Positions 7,657 to 15,442 of a stretch of DNA of 21,464 nt are shown here, piece after piece. The translations under genes were made by a program, and so were the position numbers. The DNA is from Cloacimonetes bacterium UBA5835 (GTDB lineage: Bacteria > Cloacimonadota > Cloacimonadia > Cloacimonadales > Cloacimonadaceae). Numbering within the stretch: position 1 is the first letter of the stretch; each line of letters starts with the position of its first letter. The stretch spans positions 1-21,464 of the forward strand of contig DJGX01000023.1 of assembly GCA_002432865.1 (NCBI GenBank), in the 5' to 3' direction. Below the pieces are notes generated by a model. The model was not told where the DNA came from, did no database searches, and worked only from the letters and a program-made list of their open reading frames with translations.

Positions 7657-8526
7657 ATGAAAATCAGCTATCAAGTTGGAATGGATGGAGCTAAACACAG
7701 CTTCACCTTACCTCGCTATGCATTGATTTTAATAGCTATAGTGCTGCTTTTTTTTATAACTTCCACAATTATAATGCTATCTACAGCAGGTGGAAATGCA
7801 CAGCGGAATAAACATATCAAGCATTTAGAAGCAGAAAATAAAGAGCTTAGAGCCAAGCTCGATTTTTATGCGGCGACTGTGGATTCTATCTATAAAAGAT
7901 TAGATACTTTACAAGTTATTATAAATTCAGATTCTAAGGATTATCCTTCTCTGGATTTTGAACAGCAATTAAAACCTAATTATACTTTTGATCCTGCCCT
8001 AAAGAATCGGATGGAAGAACTGGAAACAAAACTGGCCACTATTTTAGTGGTTATATCTGATCCTGTAACTAGTAATTATACCTCAACTTTAGAGGCCAGT
8101 GAATCAGATTTTATTCCCTCTATATACCCTTCTTTTGGCAGAATATCGGACGGTTGGGGTTTACGTGTGCATCCAATTAGCAACGAGATTGAATTTCATT
8201 ATGGGATTGATATTGCTAATCAACCAGGCACTCCCATTTATGCAACCGCAGCTGGAACTGTTGTTACTACCGATTATGATACCAGTTATGGCAAGAGGAT
8301 TATAATTGATCACGGAAGTGGTTATCAAACCTTGTATGGTCATTTGTACAGTTATATGGTTCATTCCGGAGATAATGTTATTAAAGGTCAGATTATTGGC
8401 TTGATGGGAAGTTCAGGTGTTTCCACAGGTCCACATTTGCATTATGAAGTCCGTGATAACCAAGGTAAAATAAATCCAACGGCATATCTAAACCGCATAG
8501 ATGAACCCCGATATGCTATGCGCTGA
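7657..8526 (+). CDS. Membrane-anchored M23 family metallopeptidase
   Basis: This is an LytM-type peptidase that would cut peptidoglycan cross-links in the periplasm. Numbered from ATG 7657 (289 residues), a single membrane helix spans about 20-41. A short helical, coiled-coil-like stretch follows (about 45-75), then the M23 domain from about residue 155. The zinc site is complete: His181 and Asp185 in HYGIDIA, and His260 and His262 in HLHYE. The family motif TLYGHL is also present, so it should be catalytically active rather than a degenerate EnvC/NlpD-like activator. ATG 7657 has AAAGGA just upstream. A GTG at 7627 would add ten residues and has a weaker AGG, so it remains possible. The 3' end overlaps the next gene by 26 bases. 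Confidence 0.9.
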   Translation: MKISYQVGMDGAKHSFTLPRYALILIAIVLLFFITSTIIMLSTAGGNAQRNKHIKHLEAENKELRAKLDFYAATVDSIYKRLDTLQVIINSDSKDYPSLDFEQQLKPNYTFDPALKNRMEELETKLATILVVISDPVTSNYTSTLEASESDFIPSIYPSFGRISDGWGLRVHPISNEIEFHYGIDIANQPGTPIYATAAGTVVTTDYDTSYGKRIIIDHGSGYQTLYGHLYSYMVHSGDNVIKGQIIGLMGSSGVSTGPHLHYEVRDNQGKINPTAYLNRIDEPRYAMR

Positions 8527-9181
8527 AAAAGTTAGAGCTTATCTATTTACCAATTACGCACCGAAAAATATTGTTTCCGGCTATCAAAATATTGAGCCCA
8601 ATGATCATATCATAGCGGTTGATAATGGATTAAAATATGTAGACGAACTGGGGCTTAGTCCTTATATTCTTATTGGAGATCAGGATTCATTAGAACCTGC
8701 ATTACTGAATAAATATAGCCAGATTCCCTGTTATCTTCATCCTTCCGAGAAAAACGATACAGATACAGAACTGGCGATTAATTGGTGTATAAATCAAAAA
8801 TGTTACGCTGAAATAATTATCTGTAACAGCTTGGAAGGACGGTTTGACCACTCATTAGCCATTGCCTTGAACCTTCTAAAATTGCCATATCCAACAATGG
8901 AACATATGATATTTCCAACTCCATACCGTATTGAAAGCGATAAACAGACAGTTTTTATCCTGCCGGATAATATAGAATTCAACAATTGCGAAGGGAAAAC
9001 ACTCTCTCTAATATCACTTTCTCATAGGGTTATATTCTATAACTCCCAAAATCTTAAATACTCACTAAATAATCTGGTAATTAAACAATTTCAATCAAGA
9101 GGAATCAGTAATTTGATTATCTCGAAGCAGGCAAGCATTAGTAAAAAAGAAGGTGTCTGCTTAGCTATTTTAAGTGAATAA
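8501..9181 (+). CDS. Thiamine pyrophosphokinase
   Basis: The enzyme moves a pyrophosphate from ATP to thiamine to make thiamine diphosphate. In 226 residues the family motifs appear in order: VDNGLKY (40-46), the metal/ATP motif GDQDS (59-63), KNDTDTE (84-90) and GRFDH (113-117). The C-terminal half would be the thiamine-binding beta domain; it is divergent. Length is normal. The start lies inside the 3' end of the M23 gene in another frame. No ribosome site is clear, and a second ATG at 8513 is possible, so translational coupling is likely. No other thiamine gene is in the window. Confidence 0.88.
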   Translation: MNPDMLCAEKVRAYLFTNYAPKNIVSGYQNIEPNDHIIAVDNGLKYVDELGLSPYILIGDQDSLEPALLNKYSQIPCYLHPSEKNDTDTELAINWCINQKCYAEIIICNSLEGRFDHSLAIALNLLKLPYPTMEHMIFPTPYRIESDKQTVFILPDNIEFNNCEGKTLSLISLSHRVIFYNSQNLKYSLNNLVIKQFQSRGISNLIISKQASISKKEGVCLAILSE

Positions 9182-9358
9182 TAATTCGCAGCTGCATCGA
9201 TAGGGGATAAGCGGTTTACAACATATCAGCAGAATGATAGATAGTTACTATTGTGTGCTAAAATGTTACTTGCTTTACTAACCTTATTCATTATTTCAAT
9301 GTGGGGGATCTGCGATTCTATTGTATTACCTGGGGTTAGGGAATTAATAAAATAAGCC

Positions 9359-9508
9359 TGTTATCAACTTATTAGCTATGATAGAGTTCCATTTGCTTGC
9401 TTAATTAGCTACCGTGGCATTGCCGTGTCACTACTGGGCAAATTACCGAGAAGCAGCACTCCAGCTCTACCACAGATAATTAACAAAGGACTTACTCCGT
9501 TGATAACA
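9359..9508. repeat. GC-rich island bounded by perfect inverted repeats
   Basis: TGTTATCAAC at 9359-9368 and GTTGATAACA at 9499-9508 are perfect ten-base inverted repeats 150 bases end to end. Nested inside are TTAATTA plus GTGG and their partners CCAC plus TAATTAA, and inside those TTGCC/GGCAA. The roughly 65 bases from 9408 are about 55% GC by my count, against clearly AT-rich surroundings. It could be a small non-autonomous mobile element or a folded RNA. No function is assigned. Confidence 0.55.
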
Positions 9509-9540
9509 TATATACCTTCCTAGATTAAGAGGATTTATTT

Positions 9541-9806
9541 ATAAGCCACCGAGACCACCGAAAATAACTCACGCAGATTACGCAGATATAGTTTTAGAAA
9601 CAAGGATTTTAGGATTTGAGAAGATTATATTGTATAACTGACAATTAGTCGACTTTAAGTCAAAATCGGCCTTTTCTATGAGATTAATAGTGACTTTTTT
9701 CAAAGTTAGGGAAAAAGAATGAAATTATGTGGAAAATCACAAACAAAACCGATTTTAACTCAAAGGCCGACACAATGAAAGCGATGGTGGCGTAAGCCCC
9801 TCGAAA
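9541..9806 (+). repeat. Long dispersed element, copy A
   Basis: The parts run in order: ACTCACGCAGATTACGCAGA, AAACAAGGAT (9598-9607), an AT-rich tail, an inverted-repeat unit from TCGACTTTAAGTCAAAATCG (9649-9669 arm) to CCGATTTTAACTCAAAG (9749-9770 arm), then GCGATGGTGGCGTAAGCCCC (9781 on). Copies B and C near 20143-20446 and 20824-21030 keep the same order. The arms match at most positions. No reading frame is conserved across it. Confidence 0.85.
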
Positions 9807-9944
9807 CCTAATTGCCAGGTGCTTAAAGTCTATTTTCAATCAATTAGGCATTATTACTTTCTGTATGGTTTTATGCTTGCTCAGGAAGGATAATTACGAA
9901 GCAGGAAAATTAGCGCTCGGCATTTATCACACACATAAATGATA

Positions 9945-11318
9945 TTATACATCCATAATTTGTTCTGTTTCTTGAACAGGCAATTCCTGAACCTTCCTCA
10001 GGCGTTTTTCAATTTGGCGACTCCGATGACTTGCTTTTTCAATTGTATTAGATGCTTCTTGTAGTTTCTTTTGGGTTTGATCCAGTAAAGTTCCAAATTT
10101 TCCAAATTCCTGTTTGATAGAGGCAAGGATTTTCCATACCTCAGAGCTTTTTTTCTGAATAGCCAGGGTTCGAAAACCTACTTGTAAACTATTAATAACA
10201 GCGGCTGTAGTAGTTGGACCACAAATAATAACCTGATAATCACGCATAATGGTTTCAAAAAGTCCAGTATTTCTTAAAACTTCAGCATACAGACCTTCAA
10301 AGGGTAAAAATAGCATTCCAAAATCTGTTGTTATAGGAGGATTTATATACTTATCTCTTATATCCTTGGCGCAGTTCTTAATTTTTTGCACCAAACTTTT
10401 TTGGGCATTTTCTACAGAGGCTAAATCTCCCAAATCGTATGCATCCAAAATTCTATAGTAGTCCTCAATAGGAAACTTTGCATCAATGGGCAGATACACA
10501 AAATCCTGTTCATCTGATTTTCCGGGTAAACGAATGGCAAATTCAACCTTTTCATCCCTATTTTTATTGGGCCTAAAATTCTTTTCGTACTGCTCTGGAG
10601 TAAGCATTTCCTCCAGCAAATTCTCCAGTTGAATTTCTCCTAAAACACCACGTGTTTTTACATTAGTAAGTGCTTTTTTAAGATCGCCTACTCCGTTTGC
10701 CAAATTTTGCATTTCTCCCATACTTTTATGTACCAGCTCGAGGCGTTCACTAACTTGCTTAAAACTTTCCCCCAAACGCTTTTCTAAAGTATCGTGGAGT
10801 TTTTCATCAACTGTTTGACGCATCTGTTCAAGTTTGGTCTCATTACTTTGACGGATCTGTTCCATTTTGGATTCTAAAGTTTTTCTGGAGTTTTCTGCTT
10901 CCTGTTGTTGGATATTTATCAGTTCTGTCATTTTTCTGGAAAAATTATCGGAGAGGTCGTTCAGTGCTTTTTTCAGTTCTTCCCTATTTGTGGCTGCGTC
11001 ATTATTAAACTGTTGTTTTAAGGCATTAAAGGAATTATTCAATTCTTCTCGGCTGGTAGTGCTTTGTTGAATAAGCACTTCATTTTGGGCTCGGATAGAT
11101 TCATTTAGTTCTTTACGGTTTTCTGCGCTGATATTTAAAAGCTCTGTGCGTAATTTGCTGATTTCTTCACGGTTATAATGTTCAAAACTATTAAAAGCAT
11201 TTTGCAGTTCATTTAAATTATCTGTTCTGCTTTCTTTGCGCCGGTGAAATAACAAAATATAGAGGTTCAATAAAGATAGCAAAACAAGGGCTAAAAGAAG
11301 AAGATAGATAGAAGACAT
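9945..11318 (-). CDS. rmuC: RmuC-family DNA recombination protein
   Basis: The family is linked in E. coli to limiting recombination at inverted repeats and has a nuclease-like core fold; the exact reaction is not established. The 457 residues begin with a membrane helix (about 4-25). A long coiled coil rich in Glu, Lys, Gln and Asn follows (about 32-205). The RmuC domain (about 210-420) contains RGVLGEIQLENLL (223-235) and the highly conserved PIDAKFP (277-283), the likely catalytic Asp/Lys strand. It starts 18 bases after the S24 repressor gene on the same strand, so the two are probably cotranscribed. A GAGG lies eight bases before the ATG. Confidence 0.93.
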   Translation of the reverse strand: MSSIYLLLLALVLLSLLNLYILLFHRRKESRTDNLNELQNAFNSFEHYNREEISKLRTELLNISAENRKELNESIRAQNEVLIQQSTTSREELNNSFNALKQQFNNDAATNREELKKALNDLSDNFSRKMTELINIQQQEAENSRKTLESKMEQIRQSNETKLEQMRQTVDEKLHDTLEKRLGESFKQVSERLELVHKSMGEMQNLANGVGDLKKALTNVKTRGVLGEIQLENLLEEMLTPEQYEKNFRPNKNRDEKVEFAIRLPGKSDEQDFVYLPIDAKFPIEDYYRILDAYDLGDLASVENAQKSLVQKIKNCAKDIRDKYINPPITTDFGMLFLPFEGLYAEVLRNTGLFETIMRDYQVIICGPTTTAAVINSLQVGFRTLAIQKKSSEVWKILASIKQEFGKFGTLLDQTQKKLQEASNTIEKASHRSRQIEKRLRKVQELPVQETEQIMDV

Positions 11319-11336
11319 TATGCTTTATACCTCACT

Positions 11337-12059
11337 TTAACTTAATATTCTGAAAAGAAAATATAGCGATCCAATTAATGTTACATCACTATGGCTATCT
11401 GGATCAACTATAATCGGTTGAAAATCTTCATTGATCGGAACTAAAACAACCATTTTTCGGGCATCATCAAGTAATAATCGCTTCAAGGTTATGCCACCGT
11501 CTATGCGAATTGCACAAATTTTACCTTCCAGCTCGCGCCATTCATTACTAAGACGAATTAACACTACATCTTGATTTCTGATATCTGGTTCCATACTTCT
11601 TCCATTAACTCGGAGAGCAACAAAATCACTTAAAGAACCGTTTATCAATGAACGACTAACTGTTACAACTTCAAGTGAAGCTCCATAATTTTCTATGGGT
11701 GCACCAGCTGCGATTTCTCCACTAACCGCTATCTCAACGATATCCGAATCCATTAAATCCTTGCGGGCTTGGACAATTTCTTCCAGCCGTTCATTCATCA
11801 GCTTTTGAAAATTATCCCAGGCACCGGATTGAGATTCAGTTTCTGCTATTGTATTGAACATTTCTCCTGTTCCTGTAATCAGCCAATGAAGATTGATATT
11901 ATATATCTTACCCAATTCAGAAAGAGTTTCCAGAGAGGGATTAGTGCGTCCGCTTTCTATTTGAGACACAGCTGATGGATTCATTTTTAGAACCTTGGCT
12001 AATTCAACCTGCTTAATTCCTAAAGCAGTGCGAATTTGTTTGATTCTTTGTCCAATCAT
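11337..12059 (-). CDS. XRE/S24 self-cleaving repressor (LexA/CI-like)
   Basis: The 240 residues combine an N-terminal helix-turn-helix of the XRE type (about 5-62, with KQVELAKVLKMNPSAVSQIE as the core) and a C-terminal peptidase S24 domain (about 110-235). The self-cleavage parts are complete: the Ala118-Gly119 bond (EIAAGA), nucleophile Ser155 (NGRSMEP) and Lys193 (ITLKRL), spaced as in LexA. It should therefore cut itself when activated by RecA filament or another signal. It differs from classical LexA, which has a winged helix; it is closer to phage CI. An AAGGAG lies six bases before the ATG. No phage genes flank it. rmuC follows directly, so it may control rmuC and itself. Confidence 0.92.
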   Translation of the reverse strand: MIGQRIKQIRTALGIKQVELAKVLKMNPSAVSQIESGRTNPSLETLSELGKIYNINLHWLITGTGEMFNTIAETESQSGAWDNFQKLMNERLEEIVQARKDLMDSDIVEIAVSGEIAAGAPIENYGASLEVVTVSRSLINGSLSDFVALRVNGRSMEPDIRNQDVVLIRLSNEWRELEGKICAIRIDGGITLKRLLLDDARKMVVLVPINEDFQPIIVDPDSHSDVTLIGSLYFLFRILS

Positions 12060-12073
12060 ATCACACTCCTTAT

Positions 12074-12111
12074 GATGTTAGAGTTACTAAGTTGGTAGCA
12101 TATCTAACATC
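12074..12111 (-). promoter_or_regulatory. Inverted repeat near the repressor start
   Basis: GATGTTAGA (12074-12082) and TCTAACATC (12103-12111) are perfect nine-base inverted repeats with a 20-base spacer, 15 bases upstream of the repressor ATG. The position between ribosome site and promoter suits an autoregulatory operator pair or an mRNA leader hairpin. Confidence 0.4.
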
Positions 12112-12125
12112 TATATCCACAATTA

Positions 12126-12138
12126 TTAGCATTGCTAA
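12126..12138 (-). promoter_or_regulatory. Palindrome in the putative repressor promoter
   Basis: TTAGCATTGCTAA is a perfect palindrome around one central base. It lies just inside a minus-strand TTGACA (12142-12147), where the spacer of the promoter would be. This is the expected place for a self-repression operator. The -10 box is not clear. Confidence 0.4.
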
Positions 12139-12141
12139 AGC

Positions 12142-12147
12142 TGTCAA
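12142..12147 (-). promoter_or_regulatory. Candidate -35 box of the repressor-rmuC unit
   Basis: Read on the minus strand this is an exact TTGACA, 82 bases before the repressor ATG. At the normal spacing the -10 would be AATTGT, a weak match. Confidence 0.35.
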
Positions 12148-12363
12148 GTAATTTATAGCTGATTTAATATTTATCCTCTTTTCTATCGTAGAATATAAAG
12201 TAGCACTAAAATTACCCACCGGTAGATAGCTAAATTAAAAAACAAAACACAGGGATAAAAGGCATTGAATTAAGCAATAATGAATTTTGTAGGTTCAGTA
12301 TAGGACAAAAGGGTAATATTTAGGCGACTAAGCACTATGTGCAAAATTCTTCAGGTAAATAAA

Positions 12364-13125
12364 TCAGTTATTTTCCTTATGTGCGATCCAGCAATCGAAA
12401 TCTCTAGGCAGACAGCTAAACCCAGCTTTTTCATAAATTTTAATAGTTGAGGGCAAATCGGACTGCACATAAAGATAGTTTGGCGAGATTCTACTGTGAT
12501 AATTTACCAGATGGTGAATCATCGCTCCGGCGAAACCTTTCCCTCTGAATTTATCCCTGGTAAAAACATCATCGATTCGGGTGTAACCGGCGAAAATACT
12601 AATGGAAGCCATAGTAGCTAATTCACCTTTATAATAGCCGCCTAAAAAATGATAGGAAGGATGCAGTAAATGACGTTCCACCACTCGTATTGTCCAATCG
12701 CCTCCATATTCAATAGCGATAGTTTCCATAATATCAATATCTAGCTTATGGACTCTTTCAATTTTCAGATCGTCGATTTCTCGTAAGCTGCTTTCGTGGT
12801 CGTGCAGGAAAAATTCACTGTTTTTCATAACCAGTTTGAAATTATGGTTCTCGATTAGCGGTGCTAAAACAGCTAATTCTTTTTGCGTAAGAGAGGGATA
12901 TAAACAGGGGCGTATACCTTTGCTTTTGTAAAAGGATTCTATATCACGCAGAGAACTTTCCACTCCAATCAGATCTTGAATTATAGCATGATTGCTATCT
13001 TGAGATGCCTTGTTGCCTTCATTGAAAAAAATTAATCCATAATTCTTGGTTAACATATTGGCAAAACGCTGCGGGTAGCGAAGTTCCGTATCTTTCAACC
13101 GATTCATATTAAATGGTATCTGCAT
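12364..13125 (-). CDS. GNAT-family N-acetyltransferase
   Basis: The 253-residue protein has a C-terminal GNAT fold (about 120-245). Motif A, the acetyl-CoA site, reads VFTRDKFRGKGFAGAM (187-202), and the late-fold IYEKAGF (230-236) is typical. Residues 1 to about 115 form a separate N-terminal region not matched to a named domain; tandem GNAT-like folds are known, so it may be a degenerate second copy. The substrate cannot be told. An AAGGAG lies six bases before the ATG. It sits downstream of the lptA end on the same strand but 157 bases away, with a weak terminator between, so it is probably a separate unit. Confidence 0.82.
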   Translation of the reverse strand: MQIPFNMNRLKDTELRYPQRFANMLTKNYGLIFFNEGNKASQDSNHAIIQDLIGVESSLRDIESFYKSKGIRPCLYPSLTQKELAVLAPLIENHNFKLVMKNSEFFLHDHESSLREIDDLKIERVHKLDIDIMETIAIEYGGDWTIRVVERHLLHPSYHFLGGYYKGELATMASISIFAGYTRIDDVFTRDKFRGKGFAGAMIHHLVNYHSRISPNYLYVQSDLPSTIKIYEKAGFSCLPRDFDCWIAHKENN

Positions 13126-13249
13126 ATCTAACTCCTTCTCACATAAAAAAAATTTAACTCTATTTAAAAGATATTGCTTTTTTCAGAAAGAGCAAATAAA
13201 ACTTGGAGAAATGAAGAAATAATAAAGTGGGTTTTTCAGAAATATACGG

Positions 13250-13278
13250 CAAAAAGGCTTAGGTTCTTTCTATTAAGC
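13250..13278 (-). terminator. Weak possible terminator after the lptA-like gene
   Basis: On the minus strand GCTTA (13278-13274) and TAAGC (13261-13257) form a five-base stem with a 12-base loop, followed by CCTTTTTG. The stem is short, so the call is tentative. Confidence 0.3.
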
Positions 13279-13282
13279 GACC

Positions 13283-14359
13283 TTACTGTTGAAACACATA
13301 TTTCCCCTTAATATCAGTTTTCATTTGCAGAGATTGCAGTTTGCTGTTATCATCAAAGTTGGCTTGCAGATATGCTCCAGTAGCACTATTGATCATAAAG
13401 TCCTTCTTTTCTGTTTGATCCTGTTGAAAATAATAATCTACATTCCCTTCGGCCACAAAAATACGGAGTTGGTCATCTAAAAAATCCATAGTAACTAAGT
13501 CTGCATCTACCTTATTTTTCTTTTCCATAAATTGTTCTTCGGCAAAATCGATATGGCAGGAATCTATTAATTCTGCTCGCATTAGGGAGCGGTCTTTTAA
13601 AAACAGATGAAATTCCATAGCTTTAGCATCCGCAAAATTGGAAAAGAACTTTGGTTCACCAGTAAAAATTGCTTTTTCTTCATTCAGGAAATAGATGAGA
13701 AAATCGCTGGTAGCATGGAATTCATTTCTCTCTACTTTTACATTAAAGGTAGCAATCAGTTTATGTTCCTGATCAAAATACTCCATTTTTTCGGCAGCTA
13801 CAGAAAGGGTATCTTTTGTTCCTGAAGTTATAAATGGCTCTTCCAGTAAGATGGCATAACCCTTTTTTCTATCCCATTGGGCATATCCACATTGGATATG
13901 AGCGTTTTCTTGATAATCAAAACTGTTTACTCTGTTCCAAGTGGTCAAAATATCGTTTGCTTTATCGTAAGAGGCAAAATTGCTTTTTATCCAGCGATAG
14001 ATTCCTGTTTTTGTCTTTTCAGTAGCAGTGATTCTACCACCCAAATTCATCAAATCCGGAATTCGATAATAAGCTAAAGTATCTGCTTCCAAGGTTAAAC
14101 TGTCATTCTTAACAATTACATTTCCAGAGAGACGAGCTATTTTTTGAGTATCTAAAATCAGGGCATTTCTACATAAGAATTCGGTATTACCATAAAAGAA
14201 ATGAACATTACCGTTCAATTCAAGTGCCTGTTCCTCTCCTGCCTTAGTCATAAACAGTTTATCGGAATGAATTAAGCGAAATTTTTCATCAGCCTGCCCT
14301 TTTGCATATAAAGAAAAAAGCATCAAAAACAGTATCAGACAAGACAAAATCCTTTTCAC
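13283..14359 (-). CDS. lptA: OstA/LptA-like LPS transport protein
   Basis: The protein probably forms the periplasmic beta-jellyroll bridge that carries LPS from LptC to the outer membrane. It has 358 residues, about twice E. coli LptA (185), as in the OstA-like forms of FCB bacteria. A signal peptide covers about 1-22 (MKR start, hydrophobic core, possible cut after GQA). The mature part repeats the OstA pattern of short strands ending in G-N-V: LNGNVHFFYGN (48-58), LSGNVIVKND, and later VAEGNVDYYF near the end. Several units are seen, consistent with an extended jellyroll. Its start overlaps the lptC stop by four bases (ATGA). The usual lptB does not follow. Confidence 0.82.
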   Translation of the reverse strand: MKRILSCLILFLMLFSLYAKGQADEKFRLIHSDKLFMTKAGEEQALELNGNVHFFYGNTEFLCRNALILDTQKIARLSGNVIVKNDSLTLEADTLAYYRIPDLMNLGGRITATEKTKTGIYRWIKSNFASYDKANDILTTWNRVNSFDYQENAHIQCGYAQWDRKKGYAILLEEPFITSGTKDTLSVAAEKMEYFDQEHKLIATFNVKVERNEFHATSDFLIYFLNEEKAIFTGEPKFFSNFADAKAMEFHLFLKDRSLMRAELIDSCHIDFAEEQFMEKKNKVDADLVTMDFLDDQLRIFVAEGNVDYYFQQDQTEKKDFMINSATGAYLQANFDDNSKLQSLQMKTDIKGKYVFQQ

Positions 14360-14910
14360 CAGTTTATTTCCTCTTCCTTAAAATATCCTTCTGCAGACAC
14401 AGCATCCATCTCTACAAAACTAAGCTTGCTGTTAGTTCTTAAATTTCTACCATACATCACATTTCCTTTACGAGTAACAGTTACTTCTAAAGGGGCAGTT
14501 ATTTCATCAACAGTTCTATCCCAAGCCATTCTAGGAGTAGATAAAGTTCCATTAGGTGAATTTAGAGAAGCATTTCCATTGGCAAAAATTAGATTACGAG
14601 CATCATCTACAATAGTTGTATCCGCTTTAATAACAGAGCTTATCTGATTGTTTTTATCAAAAGTGGTCAAGGTTACTTTATAAGCATAAAGTAAACGCCT
14701 ATCATAAAACCTCTCAATCCTTTCAGCTTCTAAAATGTACTCATTGTGGTCGTTATTGAGCTGGGTTAGCTGAACTTTATAACTAATTTCATCCGGTAAA
14801 TCACGTGCTAAAACACCCGTATGAGATTGTAAATCTACTTTTTGACAGGAAGAAAGCAGAATAACAACACTAACCGATGCTATCCAAATAGGACAGAATC
14901 GTTTTTTCAT
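14356..14910 (-). CDS. lptC: LPS export protein LptC (lipoprotein form)
   Basis: LptC receives LPS from the LptBFG transporter in the inner membrane and hands it to LptA. From ATG 14910 the product has 184 residues. It starts MKKRFCPIW and has a lipobox LSSC with Cys22, so it is likely lipid-anchored, whereas E. coli LptC has a plain membrane helix. The rest reads as the LptC jellyroll, including EAERIERFYDRR, an ASLNSPNGTLSTPRMAWD strand pair and a GRNLRTN turn. An upstream ATG at 14934 would add eight residues but lacks a ribosome site; AAAGG sits five bases before 14910. The 5' end lies within the end of kdsC (41-base overlap) and the stop overlaps the next gene. Confidence 0.85.
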   Translation of the reverse strand: MKKRFCPIWIASVSVVILLSSCQKVDLQSHTGVLARDLPDEISYKVQLTQLNNDHNEYILEAERIERFYDRRLLYAYKVTLTTFDKNNQISSVIKADTTIVDDARNLIFANGNASLNSPNGTLSTPRMAWDRTVDEITAPLEVTVTRKGNVMYGRNLRTNSKLSFVEMDAVSAEGYFKEEEINW

Positions 14911-15430
14911 AGATGCCTTTATGAATAAGGACATAGTTTATCAGATCTCTTGCAGCACCGTGACCACCTTTAAATTCGGAAACCCAATCAGCAAGATGAA
15001 TAATTCCAGGTTGAGCATCAGCCGGTGCTGCAGAAAATGCTACTTTTCGCATTACCGGAACATCATTCCAGTCGTCACCCATATAAGCTACATTAGTATA
15101 AGTTAAGCTTAAGTCTTTTAATAGATTATCCAAGCACTCTTTTTTGTTGGCAACATTCTGAAAAAGATATGTGATATTTAAATCGAGACAGCGTCTTTCC
15201 AATGCCTCGGAACTGCGTCCTGTTATAAAACATACTATTATATCCGTATGTTGTAAAAGTTTGAAACCCAAACCATCGTGTCCGTGAAAATTCTTGATTT
15301 CCAGATTATTAGTTCCGTAAACGAAGCGTCCGTCTGTTAAAACTCCATCACAATCAAAAACAAGCAGTTTAATTTCATTCCAGGGAACTACTCTTTTATT
15401 GGGTCTATTTAATGCTCTTTTATCGTACAT
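14870..15430 (-). CDS. kdsC: KDO 8-phosphate phosphatase
   Basis: KdsC removes phosphate from 3-deoxy-D-manno-octulosonate 8-phosphate, the step after KdsA. It is a cap-less HAD enzyme of 186 residues. Motif I is DCDGVLTDG, with nucleophile Asp26 and acid/base Asp28. Motif II is FITGRSS, with Thr70. Motif III lysine is Lys96 or Lys97, and motif IV is MGDDWND, with Asp119, Asp120 and Asp123. The family ending GGHGAARDL is also present near residue 154. AAGGA lies eight bases before the ATG. kdsA ends 12 bases upstream and lptC begins inside its 3' end, so the three are probably one transcript. Confidence 0.94.
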   Translation of the reverse strand: MYDKRALNRPNKRVVPWNEIKLLVFDCDGVLTDGRFVYGTNNLEIKNFHGHDGLGFKLLQHTDIIVCFITGRSSEALERRCLDLNITYLFQNVANKKECLDNLLKDLSLTYTNVAYMGDDWNDVPVMRKVAFSAAPADAQPGIIHLADWVSEFKGGHGAARDLINYVLIHKGIYEKTILSYLDSIG

Positions 15431-15442
15431 ATCTGTGATCCT

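Larger units (their letters stand above)
9182..9944. other. Gene-free repeat-bearing interval
   Basis: No credible gene is seen in these 763 bases, which lie between the convergent thiamine pyrophosphokinase and rmuC genes. From 9182 to about 9340 I see nothing recognisable. At 9359-9508 there is a GC-rich island inside inverted repeats, and at about 9541-9806 a copy of the long dispersed element. From 9807 to 9944 nothing was recognised. No clear terminator was found for either flanking gene. Confidence 0.7.
12060..12363. other. Intergenic control region of the repressor
   Basis: These 304 bases lie between the repressor start and the end of the acetyltransferase gene. The repressor-proximal 90 bases hold a candidate -35 box and two inverted repeats (listed separately). 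The rest (about 12150-12363) is AT-rich with no gene recognised and no strong terminator for the acetyltransferase. Confidence 0.6.

Noticed and set aside
9408..9530. A short minus-strand peptide reading through the GC-rich island
   Set aside because: The frame is closed by stops on both sides, is only about 36 codons long, and has no start codon with a ribosome site, so I treat the island as non-coding.
11337..12059. Prophage repressor
   Set aside because: No integrase, structural, lysis or replication phage genes or attachment sites flank it; a chromosomal regulator with rmuC is the simpler reading.
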